DNA of 64,000 nucleotides from Nocardioides piscis (GCF_011300215.1 NZ_CP049866.1:930001-994000); one strand, 5' to 3'. Counted from the first letter of the stretch, positions 16,515-25,299 are shown. The notes: generated by a model not told the origin, from the sequence alone. Program-made: numbers and translations.

Positions 16515-17072
16515 TCAGCCAGGCAGGCAGATCTCCGAGGGGCCGGTCGGCAACGGGTTGGGGATGCACAGGGGCGGAAGGGGCCCGCTCGGGATCGTCG
16601 GGAGCCCACTGGTCGGCGTCGCCGTCGACGTGCTCGTGGCCGTCCCGGTGGCGGTGCTGGTGGCCGTCCCGGTGGCGGTGCTGGTGGCAGTGCTGGTCGC
16701 GGTGGGCGATGACGGCGGGTTGGCCTTGAGGCACTTGTCATAGGCAGCGCGCGCAGTGGTGTACCACTCGAGCTGGAGCCTGAGCTCCTTCTTGGCCGCG
16801 CGGAGCTTGCGCTTGGCCTTCTTCACCCTGGCGGGCTGGCCAGACTTCTTCGCCTTCTTGAGGCGCTTCTTCGCCTTCTTGACCTTCGTGGCCGACTCCT
16901 GGGTGGCCGTCGCCGCGTCGGTCAGCTCCTTGGTCTGGGCAGCACACGCACTGGAGGAGGCGCTCGCGGATGCGTTGGCAGTGGCGCCCGAACCCACCAG
17001 CCCCGCCATGCCCGCGACAGCCAGGGCGACGGCGACAGCAGTGGCGACGACAGCGCGGAGAGTGGTCAGCAT
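16515..17072 (-). CDS. Secreted Lys-rich helical protein with TATS repeat tail (paralog 2)
   Basis: A 185-residue protein of unknown function and paralog of the preceding gene. It has a signal peptide (about 1-37), a Lys-rich helix (KKAKKRLKKAKKSG, then KKAKRKLRAAKKELRLQLEWY) between two Cys, a Ser/Thr tail built from a TATSTATG-type repeat (24-bp DNA period, 16631-16702) and a C-terminal Pro-rich part with two Cys. The highly basic helix outside the cell could bind anionic wall polymers or nucleic acid; that is inference. ATG 17072 is preferred over 17078 because TACGGT lies 6 bases before it. Confidence 0.78.
   Translation of the reverse strand: MLTTLRAVVATAVAVALAVAGMAGLVGSGATANASASASSSACAAQTKELTDAATATQESATKVKKAKKRLKKAKKSGQPARVKKAKRKLRAAKKELRLQLEWYTTARAAYDKCLKANPPSSPTATSTATSTATGTATSTATGTATSTSTATPTSGLPTIPSGPLPPLCIPNPLPTGPSEICLPG
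16631..16702. repeat. Three tandem 24-bp repeats coding a Thr/Ala/Ser tail
   Basis: Copies at 16631, 16655 and 16679; the first two differ by one base and the third is more diverged. In the gene on the minus strand they encode the TATSTATG repeat, so copy number may vary between strains. Confidence 0.8.
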
Positions 17073-17078
17073 TGGCAC

Positions 17079-17084
17079 ACCGTA
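17079..17084 (-). promoter_or_regulatory. -10 box (TACGGT) of the Lys-rich secreted protein gene
   Basis: Six bases before ATG 17072. Confidence 0.5.
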
Positions 17085-17255
17085 GTGGCGGCTTCTCCGG
17101 CTGTCAGCGAAATCACCCCGGACTTGGAACGGACCTACTGGGGAAACTCCTCAACCGCAGGTCGGTCGTGGGCGCCGCTCGCGCCTGCAACGCGGGTCCG
17201 AGGAACCGGCAACGCCCAGGCAGAGCGATTCGCGGCCTGTTCCGGTGCCGGTCTT

Positions 17256-17669
17256 TCAGCCCGCGGGGATCCCGCGCTCGTTGCGGTAGCCCCGCACGCC
17301 GGTGATGAGGCCATCCACCACGGAGAAGATGTGGCACACCATGCTCACGTGGGTGCCGTCGCTGTCGACGATGGTCGACAGCTGCTCGACGTAGACGTCG
17401 TCGCCCGCCTGCTGCACGGTGATGTTCTCCGTGGTGAGCGACGTGGACTTGTTGATCGGTGCCTGCAACCTCGTGATCAGTGCGTCCGCCCCTCGGTGCA
17501 TCACCTGCCACGGCTCGTCAGTCCAAGCGCTTGCGACCTTGATGACGAGGTCCGCGGACAGGAACTCGCGGAGAGCCTCGAAGTCGCTGACGTCTCCGGA
17601 AGCCCGTGCCCGTTGGACCGCCTCGATGTAGCGCCTCACGAGGTCGATCGAGGCAGTGTCCTCAGCCAT
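17256..17669 (-). CDS. NTF2-like / SnoaL-like domain protein
   Basis: A 137-residue cone-shaped alpha+beta protein: two N-terminal helices (IDLVRRYIEAVQRARASGD, FEALREFLSADLVIKV), then AWTDEPWQVMHRGADALITRL and four beta strands ending in the HIFSVVDGLITGVRGYR segment. SnoaL-like proteins include isomerases, hydrolases and dimerisation domains; no catalytic Asp/His pair can be assigned with confidence. A strong GGAGGTGA Shine-Dalgarno precedes ATG 17669. It stands alone, with a hairpin terminator for the next leftward operon just upstream. Confidence 0.8.
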   Translation of the reverse strand: MAEDTASIDLVRRYIEAVQRARASGDVSDFEALREFLSADLVIKVASAWTDEPWQVMHRGADALITRLQAPINKSTSLTTENITVQQAGDDVYVEQLSTIVDSDGTHVSMVCHIFSVVDGLITGVRGYRNERGIPAG

Positions 17670-17750
17670 CTGTCACCTCCGGTCCAGAAAACCATGGCAC
17701 GCGTGGCGCGCACGCTGCAAGGAGAGACGAATCCGCCGTAGAACATGGAA

Positions 17751-17792
17751 CGCCCGGCCGCTGTTGACGGGGGATACAACAACGGCCGGGCG
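17751..17792 (-). terminator. Stem-loop terminator after the GDPD-DUF5926 genes
   Basis: 16-nt arms (17751-17766 and 17777-17792) pair at 15 of 16 positions around a 10-nt loop, with a CGCCCGGCCG core. There is no U-run, as is common in actinobacteria. It lies 53 bases beyond the leftward DUF5926 stop. Confidence 0.65.
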
Positions 17793-17844
17793 AAATTCAC
17801 GCTACGCGCACTGCTGCGCCGGACACAAGCAGCACGCCGATCCT

Positions 17845-18792
17845 TTAACGAATGGTGACCTGCCTGTTGGCCAATCCGGCACGCGCGGAGCGCTCCTCGG
17901 CCGTGAGGTCGCCGCCGGTGGCCAGCGCGTCGGTCAGCGCCGCAGCGAAGGCGGCCGCCGGATCTTCGAGGACAGCCGCGCCGGTGCCGACCGGGAGGTC
18001 CCAGACCGGGGCGAGGCGACCGTGGGCGCGGAACATCCCGACGAAGCGTGAGCCTTCCGCGACGGAGTCCTGACCCGCTGCATGCAGCCGCGCCAGCGCA
18101 TCGAGCAGGTGGTCCTCGGGGTGGGGCATCACCCAGCGCAGGTGTTCCTTGGTGCCGACGTTGGTCCAGTACGCCGCCTCCACGCTCTCCAGCCGGGCCG
18201 TGGGGGGGGCCGCGGAGCTGGCCTCCTCGAGGGCGGCAGCCGTCGCGTCGTCCTGGTCGCCGAGGTCGTCGATCCAGTAGCCGAAGCCGTCGTGGACGGT
18301 GATGTCGAGGGAGGTGTTGCTGATCAGGTCCTGGAGGCGCGGGCCCTCACCGGGCGGGGAGGTCAGACCGACGACCCCCGGCTCGGTCTGGGCGATCGCG
18401 GCCTCGAGCACCGCGCCGAGGTCGCGCGCAGGGTCGCCGTACTGGTGCGCGACCTGCAGCCCCAGCCAGATCGCCCCGCTCTCGCGGACCATGGCCGGAG
18501 CGGCCATCGGGAGCAGGGTGCACAGGCGCACCTCGCGATCGGTGCCCGGAACGGTCAGCGGCACGGTCGCCGCAGGCACCAGCTCGCGGAGCGCGATGAC
18601 GTCACACTCACCGGGCATCCCCTCGAACGGACGGCTGACGAACACGGGTGCGGCGCCACCGGCGGCGCCGTGGCACGCCTTGTAGCGCTTCCCCGAGCCG
18701 CAGGGGCAGGGCTGGCGAGGGCCGACGGCGTTCTCGCCGGCGCCTTCGGTCGAAGCGATGTCGCGGGCTTTGGTGCGGGACTTCTTGGCCAT
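17845..18792 (-). CDS. DUF5926 family protein with N-terminal SEC-C zinc motif
   Basis: A 315-residue actinobacterial protein. Near residue 27 it has the SEC-C metal-binding motif PCPCGSGKRYKACHG (two Cys, then Cys-His), the zinc-binding tail motif first known from SecA. The rest (from FEGMPGECDVIALRELVP) is the DUF5926 region, with no catalytic motif I can identify. The frame is open upstream, but the ATG at 18792 starts with the usual MAKKSR and has TAGCGT 8 bases before it. Downstream of a GDPD gene; both probably end at the hairpin at 17751-17792. Confidence 0.88.
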   Translation of the reverse strand: MAKKSRTKARDIASTEGAGENAVGPRQPCPCGSGKRYKACHGAAGGAAPVFVSRPFEGMPGECDVIALRELVPAATVPLTVPGTDREVRLCTLLPMAAPAMVRESGAIWLGLQVAHQYGDPARDLGAVLEAAIAQTEPGVVGLTSPPGEGPRLQDLISNTSLDITVHDGFGYWIDDLGDQDDATAAALEEASSAAPPTARLESVEAAYWTNVGTKEHLRWVMPHPEDHLLDALARLHAAGQDSVAEGSRFVGMFRAHGRLAPVWDLPVGTGAAVLEDPAAAFAAALTDALATGGDLTAEERSARAGLANRQVTIR

Positions 18793-18800
18793 GGGCGTAG

Positions 18801-18806
18801 ACGCTA
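18801..18806 (-). promoter_or_regulatory. -10 box (TAGCGT) of the DUF5926 gene
   Basis: Eight bases before ATG 18792; may give this gene its own transcript inside the GDPD unit. Confidence 0.45.
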
Positions 18807-19583
18807 TCTGTCCAGCAGCTGCCGCATGTATCCCGGCTTGTCGCTGATGACGGCCGTGACCCCGAGATCGAGGCACAGCTGGAGGTCGGCCTCGGTGTTC
18901 ACCGTCCACACATGGATCTCGCGACCGGCCAGGCGCAGGTGCTTGCCGAGGCCCGGGTGGGCACGCAGTTCGTCGATGCCGGGGCCGATGATCCAGTCCC
19001 TGCCGACGACCATCTTGAGCATCGGCCAGTGGTGGGCCTTCTCGACGAGCATCACCACCGGCAGGTCGGGCGCCAGCCGACGGGCCCGCTGGATCGCGGT
19101 CAGGCTGAAGCTCATCATCCGCGCCGGGGAGTCCGCACCGGTCCAGCCGAAGTCGGCCAGGAGCTCGATCAGACGCCGCTCCACCAGACCGCCATACCTC
19201 GTCGGGTGCTTGGTCTCGATCGCCAGCTCCACCCGTCGGTCGGCGTCGGCGACCGTCTCCAGCAGCTTGCGCAGCGTCAGCACCCTGCGCTCCGAGGGGT
19301 CGAAGTCGGGCGCCTCGTCGTCGAGCTCGGCCCAGGGGTTCTTCCACGAGGCGAAGTCGAGCTCGTCGAGCTCGGCAAGGTTCATCGTCGAGACGATGCC
19401 CTTGTCGGCGGCCGTCCGGCGCAGGGTGCGGTCGTGCACGCAGACCAGGTGTCCGTCGGCGGTCAGGCGCACGTCGCACTCCAGCGCGTCAGCGCCCGCC
19501 TCGATCGCTCGCTCGTAGGCACGGAGCGTGTGCTCGGGGTTCTCGTGGCTTGCACCACGGTGGGCGACGACCTGCGGCCTCAT
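18804..19583 (-). CDS. Glycerophosphodiester phosphodiesterase
   Basis: A 259-residue GDPD-family TIM-barrel enzyme, predicted cytosolic because no signal peptide precedes the domain. The metal and catalytic residues are present: VVAHRGASHENPEHT (His-Arg and Glu, residues 4-18), ECDVRLTADGHLVCVHD (Glu, Asp and second His) and ELAIETKH. It hydrolyses glycerophosphodiesters to sn-glycerol 3-phosphate and an alcohol during lipid turnover. ATG 19583 is chosen over upstream in-frame starts because the barrel begins at residue 3 and CATGAT lies 6 bases before it. Confidence 0.93.
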   Translation of the reverse strand: MRPQVVAHRGASHENPEHTLRAYERAIEAGADALECDVRLTADGHLVCVHDRTLRRTAADKGIVSTMNLAELDELDFASWKNPWAELDDEAPDFDPSERRVLTLRKLLETVADADRRVELAIETKHPTRYGGLVERRLIELLADFGWTGADSPARMMSFSLTAIQRARRLAPDLPVVMLVEKAHHWPMLKMVVGRDWIIGPGIDELRAHPGLGKHLRLAGREIHVWTVNTEADLQLCLDLGVTAVISDKPGYMRQLLDR

Positions 19584-19589
19584 GCAGGC

Positions 19590-19595
19590 ATCATG
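19590..19595 (-). promoter_or_regulatory. -10 box (CATGAT) of the GDPD gene
   Basis: Six bases before ATG 19583. Confidence 0.45.
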
Positions 19596-19736
19596 TCGCA
19601 GCGATCGCGCGTGGGCGCCGCAAGCAACCGGCGGTTCGTCGCTCGAGGTGACCGGCCATGCGCAGATATTCCTCCCCCTGGATCGGTGGCTGCGCATGCG
19701 CCGCCGCTCGCGGTCCGCTGGTTCCACGAGGCGTTG

Positions 19737-19844
19737 ATGCAGGACCTGTTCGACAACGCCGAGCGTCAGGTCACGGGCACCGTGGCGGGCCGGCCGGCCC
19801 GATGGTCCCCGTGGGTCCGCGCCCTGCGGCGGGTCGCGGGATAG
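19737..19844 (+). CDS. Possible small protein (35 residues)
   Basis: A short rightward ORF in the gap between the GDPD start and the LAL regulator. From ATG 19737 it reads MQDLFDNAERQVTG and ends RALRRVAG; an in-frame GTG at 19686 would give 52 residues. The composition (mixed acidic, then basic) is less Arg/Pro-skewed than the shadow frames around it, but I do not recognise it and there is no clear Shine-Dalgarno. It may be spurious. Confidence 0.25.
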   Translation: MQDLFDNAERQVTGTVAGRPARWSPWVRALRRVAG

Positions 19845-19856
19845 GCGCCGGGCCCG

Positions 19857-22682
19857 CTAGTCCTGTCGATGCACCCAGACAGCGATCTCGGTGCGGCTGG
19901 TCAGCGACAGCTTTGCGAGGACGCTGCGGACGTGCGACTCCACCGTCCGGACTGACAAGAACAGCTGCTCGGCTATCTCCTGGTTGGTCAGCGCCCGGCC
20001 GACGAGCAGCGCGACTTCCACCTCGCGCGGAGTGAGTCCGTCGGGCTGCCTGGTCGTTCGGGCCGCGATCGGAGCGAGCCGGTCCCGCAGGGACGCCGCC
20101 CGGGCCAGCGGTCCCGGCATGTCCAGCCGGCTGAGCTCGTCGACAGCGATCAGAGCCAGCTGCAGAGCACGAGCGGGTTCCTGGTCGGCGAGGGACTCGG
20201 CGAGCCCGAGGCGACCCAGGGCGGCCTGCGGCCGAGCCCCGATCCGGTCGTCCACTGCCACCCCACGCTCGAAGTGCGTGGCCGCGAGCGACGCGTCGCC
20301 GGAAGTCTGGGCGAGGCGGCCGAGGTCGAACTCCATCGAGCCCGTCGCGTATGGCGATCCGCCTCCGTCACCTCCGCACCAGGATCGGCAGGGCAGCAGC
20401 AGCTCATAGCAGTCTCGCGCCACCTCCGCGTCCCCGAGGACGACCGCGCCGAGGCCGATCTGGCCCACGGTCCCGCTCCACCGCGGTCCCAGCGGGAACT
20501 GCTGGGGGACGTCGCGCAGGGCCGCGAACTCGGCCCGCGCTCGGGCGACGTCTCCTCGTGCCCAGTGGATCAGCGGTCGAGACGCGCGCACGAGGGGCAT
20601 CGGCGGTGCGGCGGCGATCGTCGCGAGCGATTCGGGCAGGAAGTCGTCCGGGTCGCCGCGCAGCACGGCGAGGTGGACGTGGAACGCGACGTGCATGCCG
20701 ACCATCGAGACGTCGCCCACCCGGTCGGCCAGTCGTCGCGCCTGCCGAGCGGTGTCTCGCCCTTGGTCGAAGTCACCGGCCAGGACCTGGAGCGCAGCTC
20801 GCAGCCGCCACCCGTGCCAGCGGGCAACCGGCGAGTGCCGGCGCTCCGCGACCTGTTCGATGGCGACGATCGAGGCCGGGACGTCGGCGACCGCCCCCGT
20901 CTGCAGGGCAAGGTCCGCCTGCCACAGGTGTCCCCAGAGCACGCCCATCGTCGTGGTCGTCGCCGGTCCCAGCTCGAGGGCCCGGTCGACCAGGACGGCG
21001 CGCTCGGCGATCGCCTGGGGTTGGCTCAGGACGAAGTGACGAGCCGCGATGGCTTCGATCTCGGCCTGGGGGTCCCCGGATGCTCGGGCAGCAGCCAGCG
21101 CCTGGGCGGACAGGGCGTCGGCGGACGGCCCCGCCTGCTCGGCACCGGTCAGCGGGCCGCGCGACTGGGCGGCGACGGCCGACCCGACCGCGACGACGGC
21201 CAGGAGGCGCGAGCGCAGGACGCTCTCGGTCTCGGGCAGCGCCGCCAGCGCCCGGCGGCACAGGTCGTCAGCTGATTCGGGGGATCCGACACCCTGGGGC
21301 ACGAGCGCCAGCTCCGCCATCACGTGCGGTCGCCCCGCCTGCTCAGCAAGGTCGAGTCCGCTGGTGCACGAATCGATGGCAGCAGAGGGCATCCCCGCCG
21401 CCCACTGGAACCTCGCCAGCGCCAGCAGCCGCTCCGCGACCTCCGAGGGGCCGGCCGACAACGCTTCGGCCGAGCGGAGGGCCAGGCCGGCGAGCTCGAC
21501 GCCACGATCGGGCGCGAGGGTCGAGGACGCCGCGGCCAGGTCTGCTTGGTCGCGGCAGTGGCGTGCGGCCTCGGGCCCATCGACGTGGGACCAGTGGGCC
21601 GCTGCTGGTCCTGCCATCAACGGGTCTCCCGTCGCCTCGAGAGCGGCGGCTGCGGCCGCATGGGCGCTGATGCGCTGGTGGGGACTCAGGTCGGCGACGA
21701 TGGCGTCGCGGACGAGGGCGTGGTTGAAGGCCAGGCCGGTGTCGCCGAAGTGCAGGATCCCTGCCTGGACCGCCACCGACAGCTCGTCGCTCACGGCGGC
21801 CGTGGGGCGGGCGAGCGCCGCCGCGAGCAGGGCCGGAGACAACCGTTCGCCCATCACGGCTGCCACCGCAACGGTCTGAGCGACCGTGTCGGGCAACGAC
21901 CGGAAGGCGGTCAGCAGCACAGCGCGCCAGGTCGGGCGAGTCGCCAGCCCCTCGACGAGCTGTCGGGCCTCCCCGGGCGACAGCTCGCCCGCGACCGTCT
22001 TGACATAGAACGGGTTGCCGCGCGTCAGCGTGGCCAGCTCATCGGCATGGGGCGCCCAGCTCGCCGTACGAGGATCTGCGCCCAACCACTGCGCGATGGA
22101 GTCGACGCTGAGAGGGGCGAGCGGGACGTGGATGGCCTGGTGCGCCTGCAACAGCAACGGCACGAGCCGCGTGTATGCCGATTCGCCCGACCCGTCTTCG
22201 CGGGCCGTGGCGATCACCACCACGCGCAGCTCCGCGAGCTCGGGCAGGAGTCGGTGCAGCAGCTCCAGGGACAGCGAGTCGGCCCAGTGGACGTCCTCGA
22301 CGAGAAGGAGCAACGGCTCGTCCCGGGTGGCAAGGCGCAGGGCGTTGAGCACCCCGTCGAGCAGCTGGAAGACGGTCGCGTCACGGTTGTCCGACGACTC
22401 AGCCTCCACGGCCGCCCGGAGCAGCTGGCCCAGCCCGGGCACGCTCCTCGCGATCCGGCGCCACGGCCACAGTGGCGGCGTCCCGGGACCGTCGGCGCAC
22501 CAACCCCGTGCGACTGCGAAGCCGAGCTCGTCGGCGACGCCCGCCGCAGCCTGGGCGAGGCTCGTCTTCCCGATGCCGGCTTCACCCGTCACGAGGACGA
22601 AGCCGCCGTCGCCGCCGACCGCCGCTCGGCACACCGCTTCCAGGCGTGACAGCTCGTCTCGACGACCGTGAACCGATCCCAC
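19857..22682 (-). CDS. LAL-type (large ATP-binding LuxR) transcriptional regulator
   Basis: A 941-residue regulator. An N-terminal AAA/NB-ARC-like ATPase has Walker A TGEAGIGKTS near 31-40 and Walker B LLLLVEDVHWAD near 125. A long helical TPR-like middle (about 330-860) follows, and a C-terminal LuxR helix-turn-helix (LTPREVEVALLVGRALTNQEIAEQLFLSVRTVESHV) occupies the last 65 residues. LAL proteins bind an inducer in the middle region and activate transcription in an ATP-dependent way. GTG 22682 is preferred to GTG 22730 because GATACT precedes it by 6 bases and the domain starts at once. It is divergent from the small-protein and YceI genes, its likely targets. Confidence 0.92.
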   Translation of the reverse strand: MGSVHGRRDELSRLEAVCRAAVGGDGGFVLVTGEAGIGKTSLAQAAAGVADELGFAVARGWCADGPGTPPLWPWRRIARSVPGLGQLLRAAVEAESSDNRDATVFQLLDGVLNALRLATRDEPLLLLVEDVHWADSLSLELLHRLLPELAELRVVVIATAREDGSGESAYTRLVPLLLQAHQAIHVPLAPLSVDSIAQWLGADPRTASWAPHADELATLTRGNPFYVKTVAGELSPGEARQLVEGLATRPTWRAVLLTAFRSLPDTVAQTVAVAAVMGERLSPALLAAALARPTAAVSDELSVAVQAGILHFGDTGLAFNHALVRDAIVADLSPHQRISAHAAAAAALEATGDPLMAGPAAAHWSHVDGPEAARHCRDQADLAAASSTLAPDRGVELAGLALRSAEALSAGPSEVAERLLALARFQWAAGMPSAAIDSCTSGLDLAEQAGRPHVMAELALVPQGVGSPESADDLCRRALAALPETESVLRSRLLAVVAVGSAVAAQSRGPLTGAEQAGPSADALSAQALAAARASGDPQAEIEAIAARHFVLSQPQAIAERAVLVDRALELGPATTTTMGVLWGHLWQADLALQTGAVADVPASIVAIEQVAERRHSPVARWHGWRLRAALQVLAGDFDQGRDTARQARRLADRVGDVSMVGMHVAFHVHLAVLRGDPDDFLPESLATIAAAPPMPLVRASRPLIHWARGDVARARAEFAALRDVPQQFPLGPRWSGTVGQIGLGAVVLGDAEVARDCYELLLPCRSWCGGDGGGSPYATGSMEFDLGRLAQTSGDASLAATHFERGVAVDDRIGARPQAALGRLGLAESLADQEPARALQLALIAVDELSRLDMPGPLARAASLRDRLAPIAARTTRQPDGLTPREVEVALLVGRALTNQEIAEQLFLSVRTVESHVRSVLAKLSLTSRTEIAVWVHRQD

Positions 22683-22688
22683 CGGCTC

Positions 22689-22694
22689 AGTATC
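22689..22694 (-). promoter_or_regulatory. -10 box (GATACT) of the LAL regulator
   Basis: Six bases before GTG 22682; used to choose that start over 22730. Confidence 0.45.
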
Positions 22695-22807
22695 GCGGCA
22701 CCGGTTCGGTGGCGATATCCGTGCCACCACTGAGGTGTCGCAGGCCCCGGGCGGCGCAGGCTGGCAGCCCCGGCCTCGAAAGAGGCCCCGACCGGAAGGA
22801 CCACCCG

Positions 22808-23154
22808 ATGTATGCCCAGATCATCTCCTTCGACGGACCCCGCAGCGACGAGCTCGTCGCGGCCTCCGCCCGAGCAGGCCGCGAGCGCATCGCACCGCTC
22901 GTCGCATCCGATCCGGCGCTCCGCGACCGCCTGCTCGGGGGATACGCGCGGTTGCCGCCGACGGCACCGAGCACGTGATCGTGCTGACGCACGACCCCGC
23001 CGCCCTCGACGACCTCGCCCACCTCGTCAGTGCCTCCGAGCTGCTGCCCGGCGAGGACGCGGCCCTCCTGCCAGGTCCGGACCGGGTCACGCGATGCGTC
23101 GACGCGGTGGCGTTCGGACAGCTCGCTGACTTCCTGGCGGGAGCACCGCAATGA
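22808..23154 (+). CDS. Small alpha/beta-barrel-like protein, frameshifted as sequenced
   Basis: Read straight, the ORF from ATG 22808 (MYAQIISFDGPRSDEL and following) stops at 22978. The downstream part in the -1 frame (IRAVAADGTEHVIVLTHDPAALDDL to the stop at 23154) is clearly coding and its stop overlaps the ATG of the YceI gene (ATGA). Adding one G to the GGGGG run at 22937-22941 joins them into about 115 residues ending LLGG-IRAVAADGT. The beginning and size resemble dimeric alpha/beta-barrel (ABM-like) proteins, a weak guess. A GGAAGGA Shine-Dalgarno precedes the start. Sequencing error or a real mutation cannot be told apart here. Confidence 0.65.
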
Positions 23155-23684
23155 GCGCCGAGCCGGACCTGGCGAGCGTGGCGGCGCTGGCCGGCCACTG
23201 GGCAGCCGACACCACGGCCTGCACGGCGACCTTCCAGGTGCGCGACAAGCTCGTCACCACCGTCCGCGGGTCGTTCCCCGTGACCGGCGGGAGCGCCGTC
23301 GTCAGGCCCGACGGGGACATCGGAGGTTCCTGGGTCGAGCTGGACGTCGCCGGCGTCGCGACGGGCAACGCCCGGCGCGACCGCGACCTGCACAAGCCCA
23401 CGTTCCTCCACCTCGATGACCACCCCGTCGTGCGGGTGGAGATCGAGCGGGCTGCTCTCGCCTCGCACGGCTGGACCGGCGGCGGGGTCGTGCGTGCCAG
23501 GGGGGAGCAGGCGCCGGTGGACCTCACGGTCGTGCTCCTCGAGCGGCGCGCCGACGAGGTGCGCGCGAAGGTCACGGGGAAGCTTGACCGCAGACCTCTG
23601 GGCATCAGGGTGCCGAGCCTGGTGATCGGTCGCTTCCTCGACCTCGACGTCGAGCTGACCCTTCGCCGGGTCGATCGGCAGTGA
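23151..23684 (+). CDS. YceI family protein
   Basis: A 177-residue YceI-like lipocalin-type barrel: an opening ADTTACTATFQVRD strand pair, VRGSFPVTGGSAVV, GSWVELDVAGVATGNARRDRDLHKPTFL (the RDxHL-type region of the family) and a later LTVVLLERRADEVRAKVTGKL. Known relatives bind isoprenoids in the periplasm, but this copy has no signal peptide, so it would be cytosolic. Its ATG overlaps the stop of the preceding gene (ATGA), giving a two-gene operon divergent from the LAL regulator. Confidence 0.85.
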   Translation: MSAEPDLASVAALAGHWAADTTACTATFQVRDKLVTTVRGSFPVTGGSAVVRPDGDIGGSWVELDVAGVATGNARRDRDLHKPTFLHLDDHPVVRVEIERAALASHGWTGGGVVRARGEQAPVDLTVVLLERRADEVRAKVTGKLDRRPLGIRVPSLVIGRFLDLDVELTLRRVDRQ

Positions 23685-23685
23685 C

Positions 23686-24884
23686 TCAGCCGGCGTGCTC
23701 GCGCAGATAACGTCCGAAGTGGGGGACGGTGAAGGCGATGCGCCCCCGCTCCCCCGAATAGATGAGCCCCTTCTTCAGCAGGGCGTCGCGCGCGGGCGAC
23801 AGCGACTGCGGCTTCTTGTCGAGGTGGCTCGCCACGTCGGCGGTGGGTACGGCGTCGACGTCCGGGTCGTCGGACGCGGCCGCGACGTCGGCCATGGCCC
23901 GCAGGTAGTCCCGCTCCCCCGGCGTCGCGCGCTCGTAGCGCGAGCCGAAGAACCCCACCGCCAGCTCCGACTCCGCCTCCGGCGTCGCGACCAGCACGTC
24001 GTCGACCGTGATCGGCGACCGCGGGGCGCGGTCCCAGACAGCCTTGCCGTAGGCCTGGATGAAGTAGGGATAGCCACCGGTGGCGGCATGCATCGCCGCG
24101 AGCGCCGCCGGCTCGAACTCGGCGCCCTCCTCGGCCGCCGGTGCCGTCAGCGCCAGGTCGGCGGCCTCCCGCGCCAGCCGGTCGATGCGCTGGTAGCGGA
24201 AGAGCCGTTCGGAATAGGACTTCGACGCCGACAGCACGGCCGGCAGGTGGGGCAGGCCCGCGCCGACCACGATGACCGGCAGCCCGGTCTGGCTGATCTC
24301 GTGGCAGGCCGCGCAAAGGGCCGAGACGTCGTCGGGCCCCAGGTCCTGCATCTCGTCGATGAAGACGGCGATGCCCTTGCCCACGTCGGCAGCCAGCCCA
24401 CCGAGGTCGGAGAACAGCTCGACCAGGTCGATCTCGATGTCGCCGGAGTCGGCTCGTCCGCGGACGGCGGGGACGTCGATCCCCGGGCTCCACTGGTCCT
24501 TCAGCTTCGCTCCAGCCCCCGCGTCGCGGTGCGCGAACGCCTTGATCACCCCGAGCACGTGGTCGACGCTGTCCGCGTCGGTGTGCCCCAGCTCGCGGAC
24601 GGCCTGGTGCAGGGCGCTGCTCAGCGGCCGGCGCAGTCCCTGGTCAGGGCGGGCCTCGAGCTTGCCGGTGCCCCAGCGTCGGCGTACGGCCGCTGAGCGG
24701 AGCGCGTTGAGCAGCACCGTCTTCCCGACGCCGCGCAGCCCGGTCAGCACCAGCGAGCGTTCGGGGCGACCCTTCACGACACGCTCGAGCACCACGTCGA
24801 AGGCCGCGAGCTGCTCGTCACGACCGGCCAGCTCGGGGGGCGCTGGCCGGCGCCGGGCGCGTAGGGGTTCCTGATCGGGTCCAC
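23686..24884 (-). CDS. AAA (Orc1/Cdc6-like) ATPase, N-terminus frameshifted as sequenced
   Basis: About 399 residues. The ATPase domain has Walker A LTGLRGVGKTVLLN, Walker B VFIDEMQDL and a sensor region VIVVGAGLP; the C-terminus is a winged-helix-like segment (SLSPARDALLKKGLIY). The family is common in actinobacteria, often annotated as an ATP-binding or Orc1-like protein; the role is unknown. The natural N-terminus, starting VDPIRNPYAPGAGQRPPEL at GTG 24884, lies one frame off from the rest: one more base in the six-base run at 24835-24840 would join them. A TACGGT box 6 bases before GTG 24884 supports that start. Without the repair, translation could only begin at about 24795, just before Walker A. 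Confidence 0.78.
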
Positions 24885-24890
24885 GATCCG

Positions 24891-24896
24891 ACCGTA
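24891..24896 (-). promoter_or_regulatory. -10 box (TACGGT) of the AAA ATPase gene
   Basis: Six bases before GTG 24884. It supports the start that lies in the other frame and so supports the frameshift. Confidence 0.5.
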
Positions 24897-24975
24897 TCGG
24901 TGGATCTAGCCCATTCCTTAGATTTCCCGATCCCGCGAGCGCCGCTCCCGGAGGGCGCCGTTGGGTCAGGCTGGT

Positions 24976-25254
24976 CTAGCCCACGTGGAGGGGTCGCGTC
25001 TCGTCCGCGCGGTGGAGGTCGTCGCGTGCACCCGCCACGGCGTAGGCCGCGTCGAGGCCGCGTCGGAGGAGCTCGATCAAGGCCGGGACCTCCTCGACGG
25101 TGAGCCGGAAGGAACCGCTGCACACGTTGTCGCGCCACAACGACACGACGACGAGATCCACGTCGTGGTGCCACGACACCCGCAGCGCGCGGTCGTCGCC
25201 CCGGGCGTCGAAGAAGATCGACCCCGTCGTCGGCAACGGTCGGGCGATAGCCAT
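24976..25254 (-). CDS. Conserved actinobacterial hypothetical protein
   Basis: A 92-residue protein. The block GSIFFDARGDDRALRVSWHH followed by VVSLWRDNVCSGSFRLTVEEVPALIELL is a pattern I recognise from many actinobacterial genomes, always as a small protein of unknown function. It has a mixed alpha/beta composition and no signal peptide or membrane segment. The 40-odd C-terminal residues are less conserved. ATG 25254 has a GGAGG Shine-Dalgarno just upstream, and the gene diverges from the Fpg/Nei gene with only 45 bases between start codons. Confidence 0.75.
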   Translation of the reverse strand: MAIARPLPTTGSIFFDARGDDRALRVSWHHDVDLVVVSLWRDNVCSGSFRLTVEEVPALIELLRRGLDAAYAVAGARDDLHRADETRPLHVG

Positions 25255-25286
25255 GCTCCATCCTCCCCCGGCAGTCAAGGTCTGCC

Positions 25287-25292
25287 TAGACT
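25287..25292 (+). promoter_or_regulatory. -10 box (TAGACT) of the Fpg/Nei gene
   Basis: Seven bases before ATG 25300. Confidence 0.6.
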
Positions 25293-25299
25293 CGCCTGC

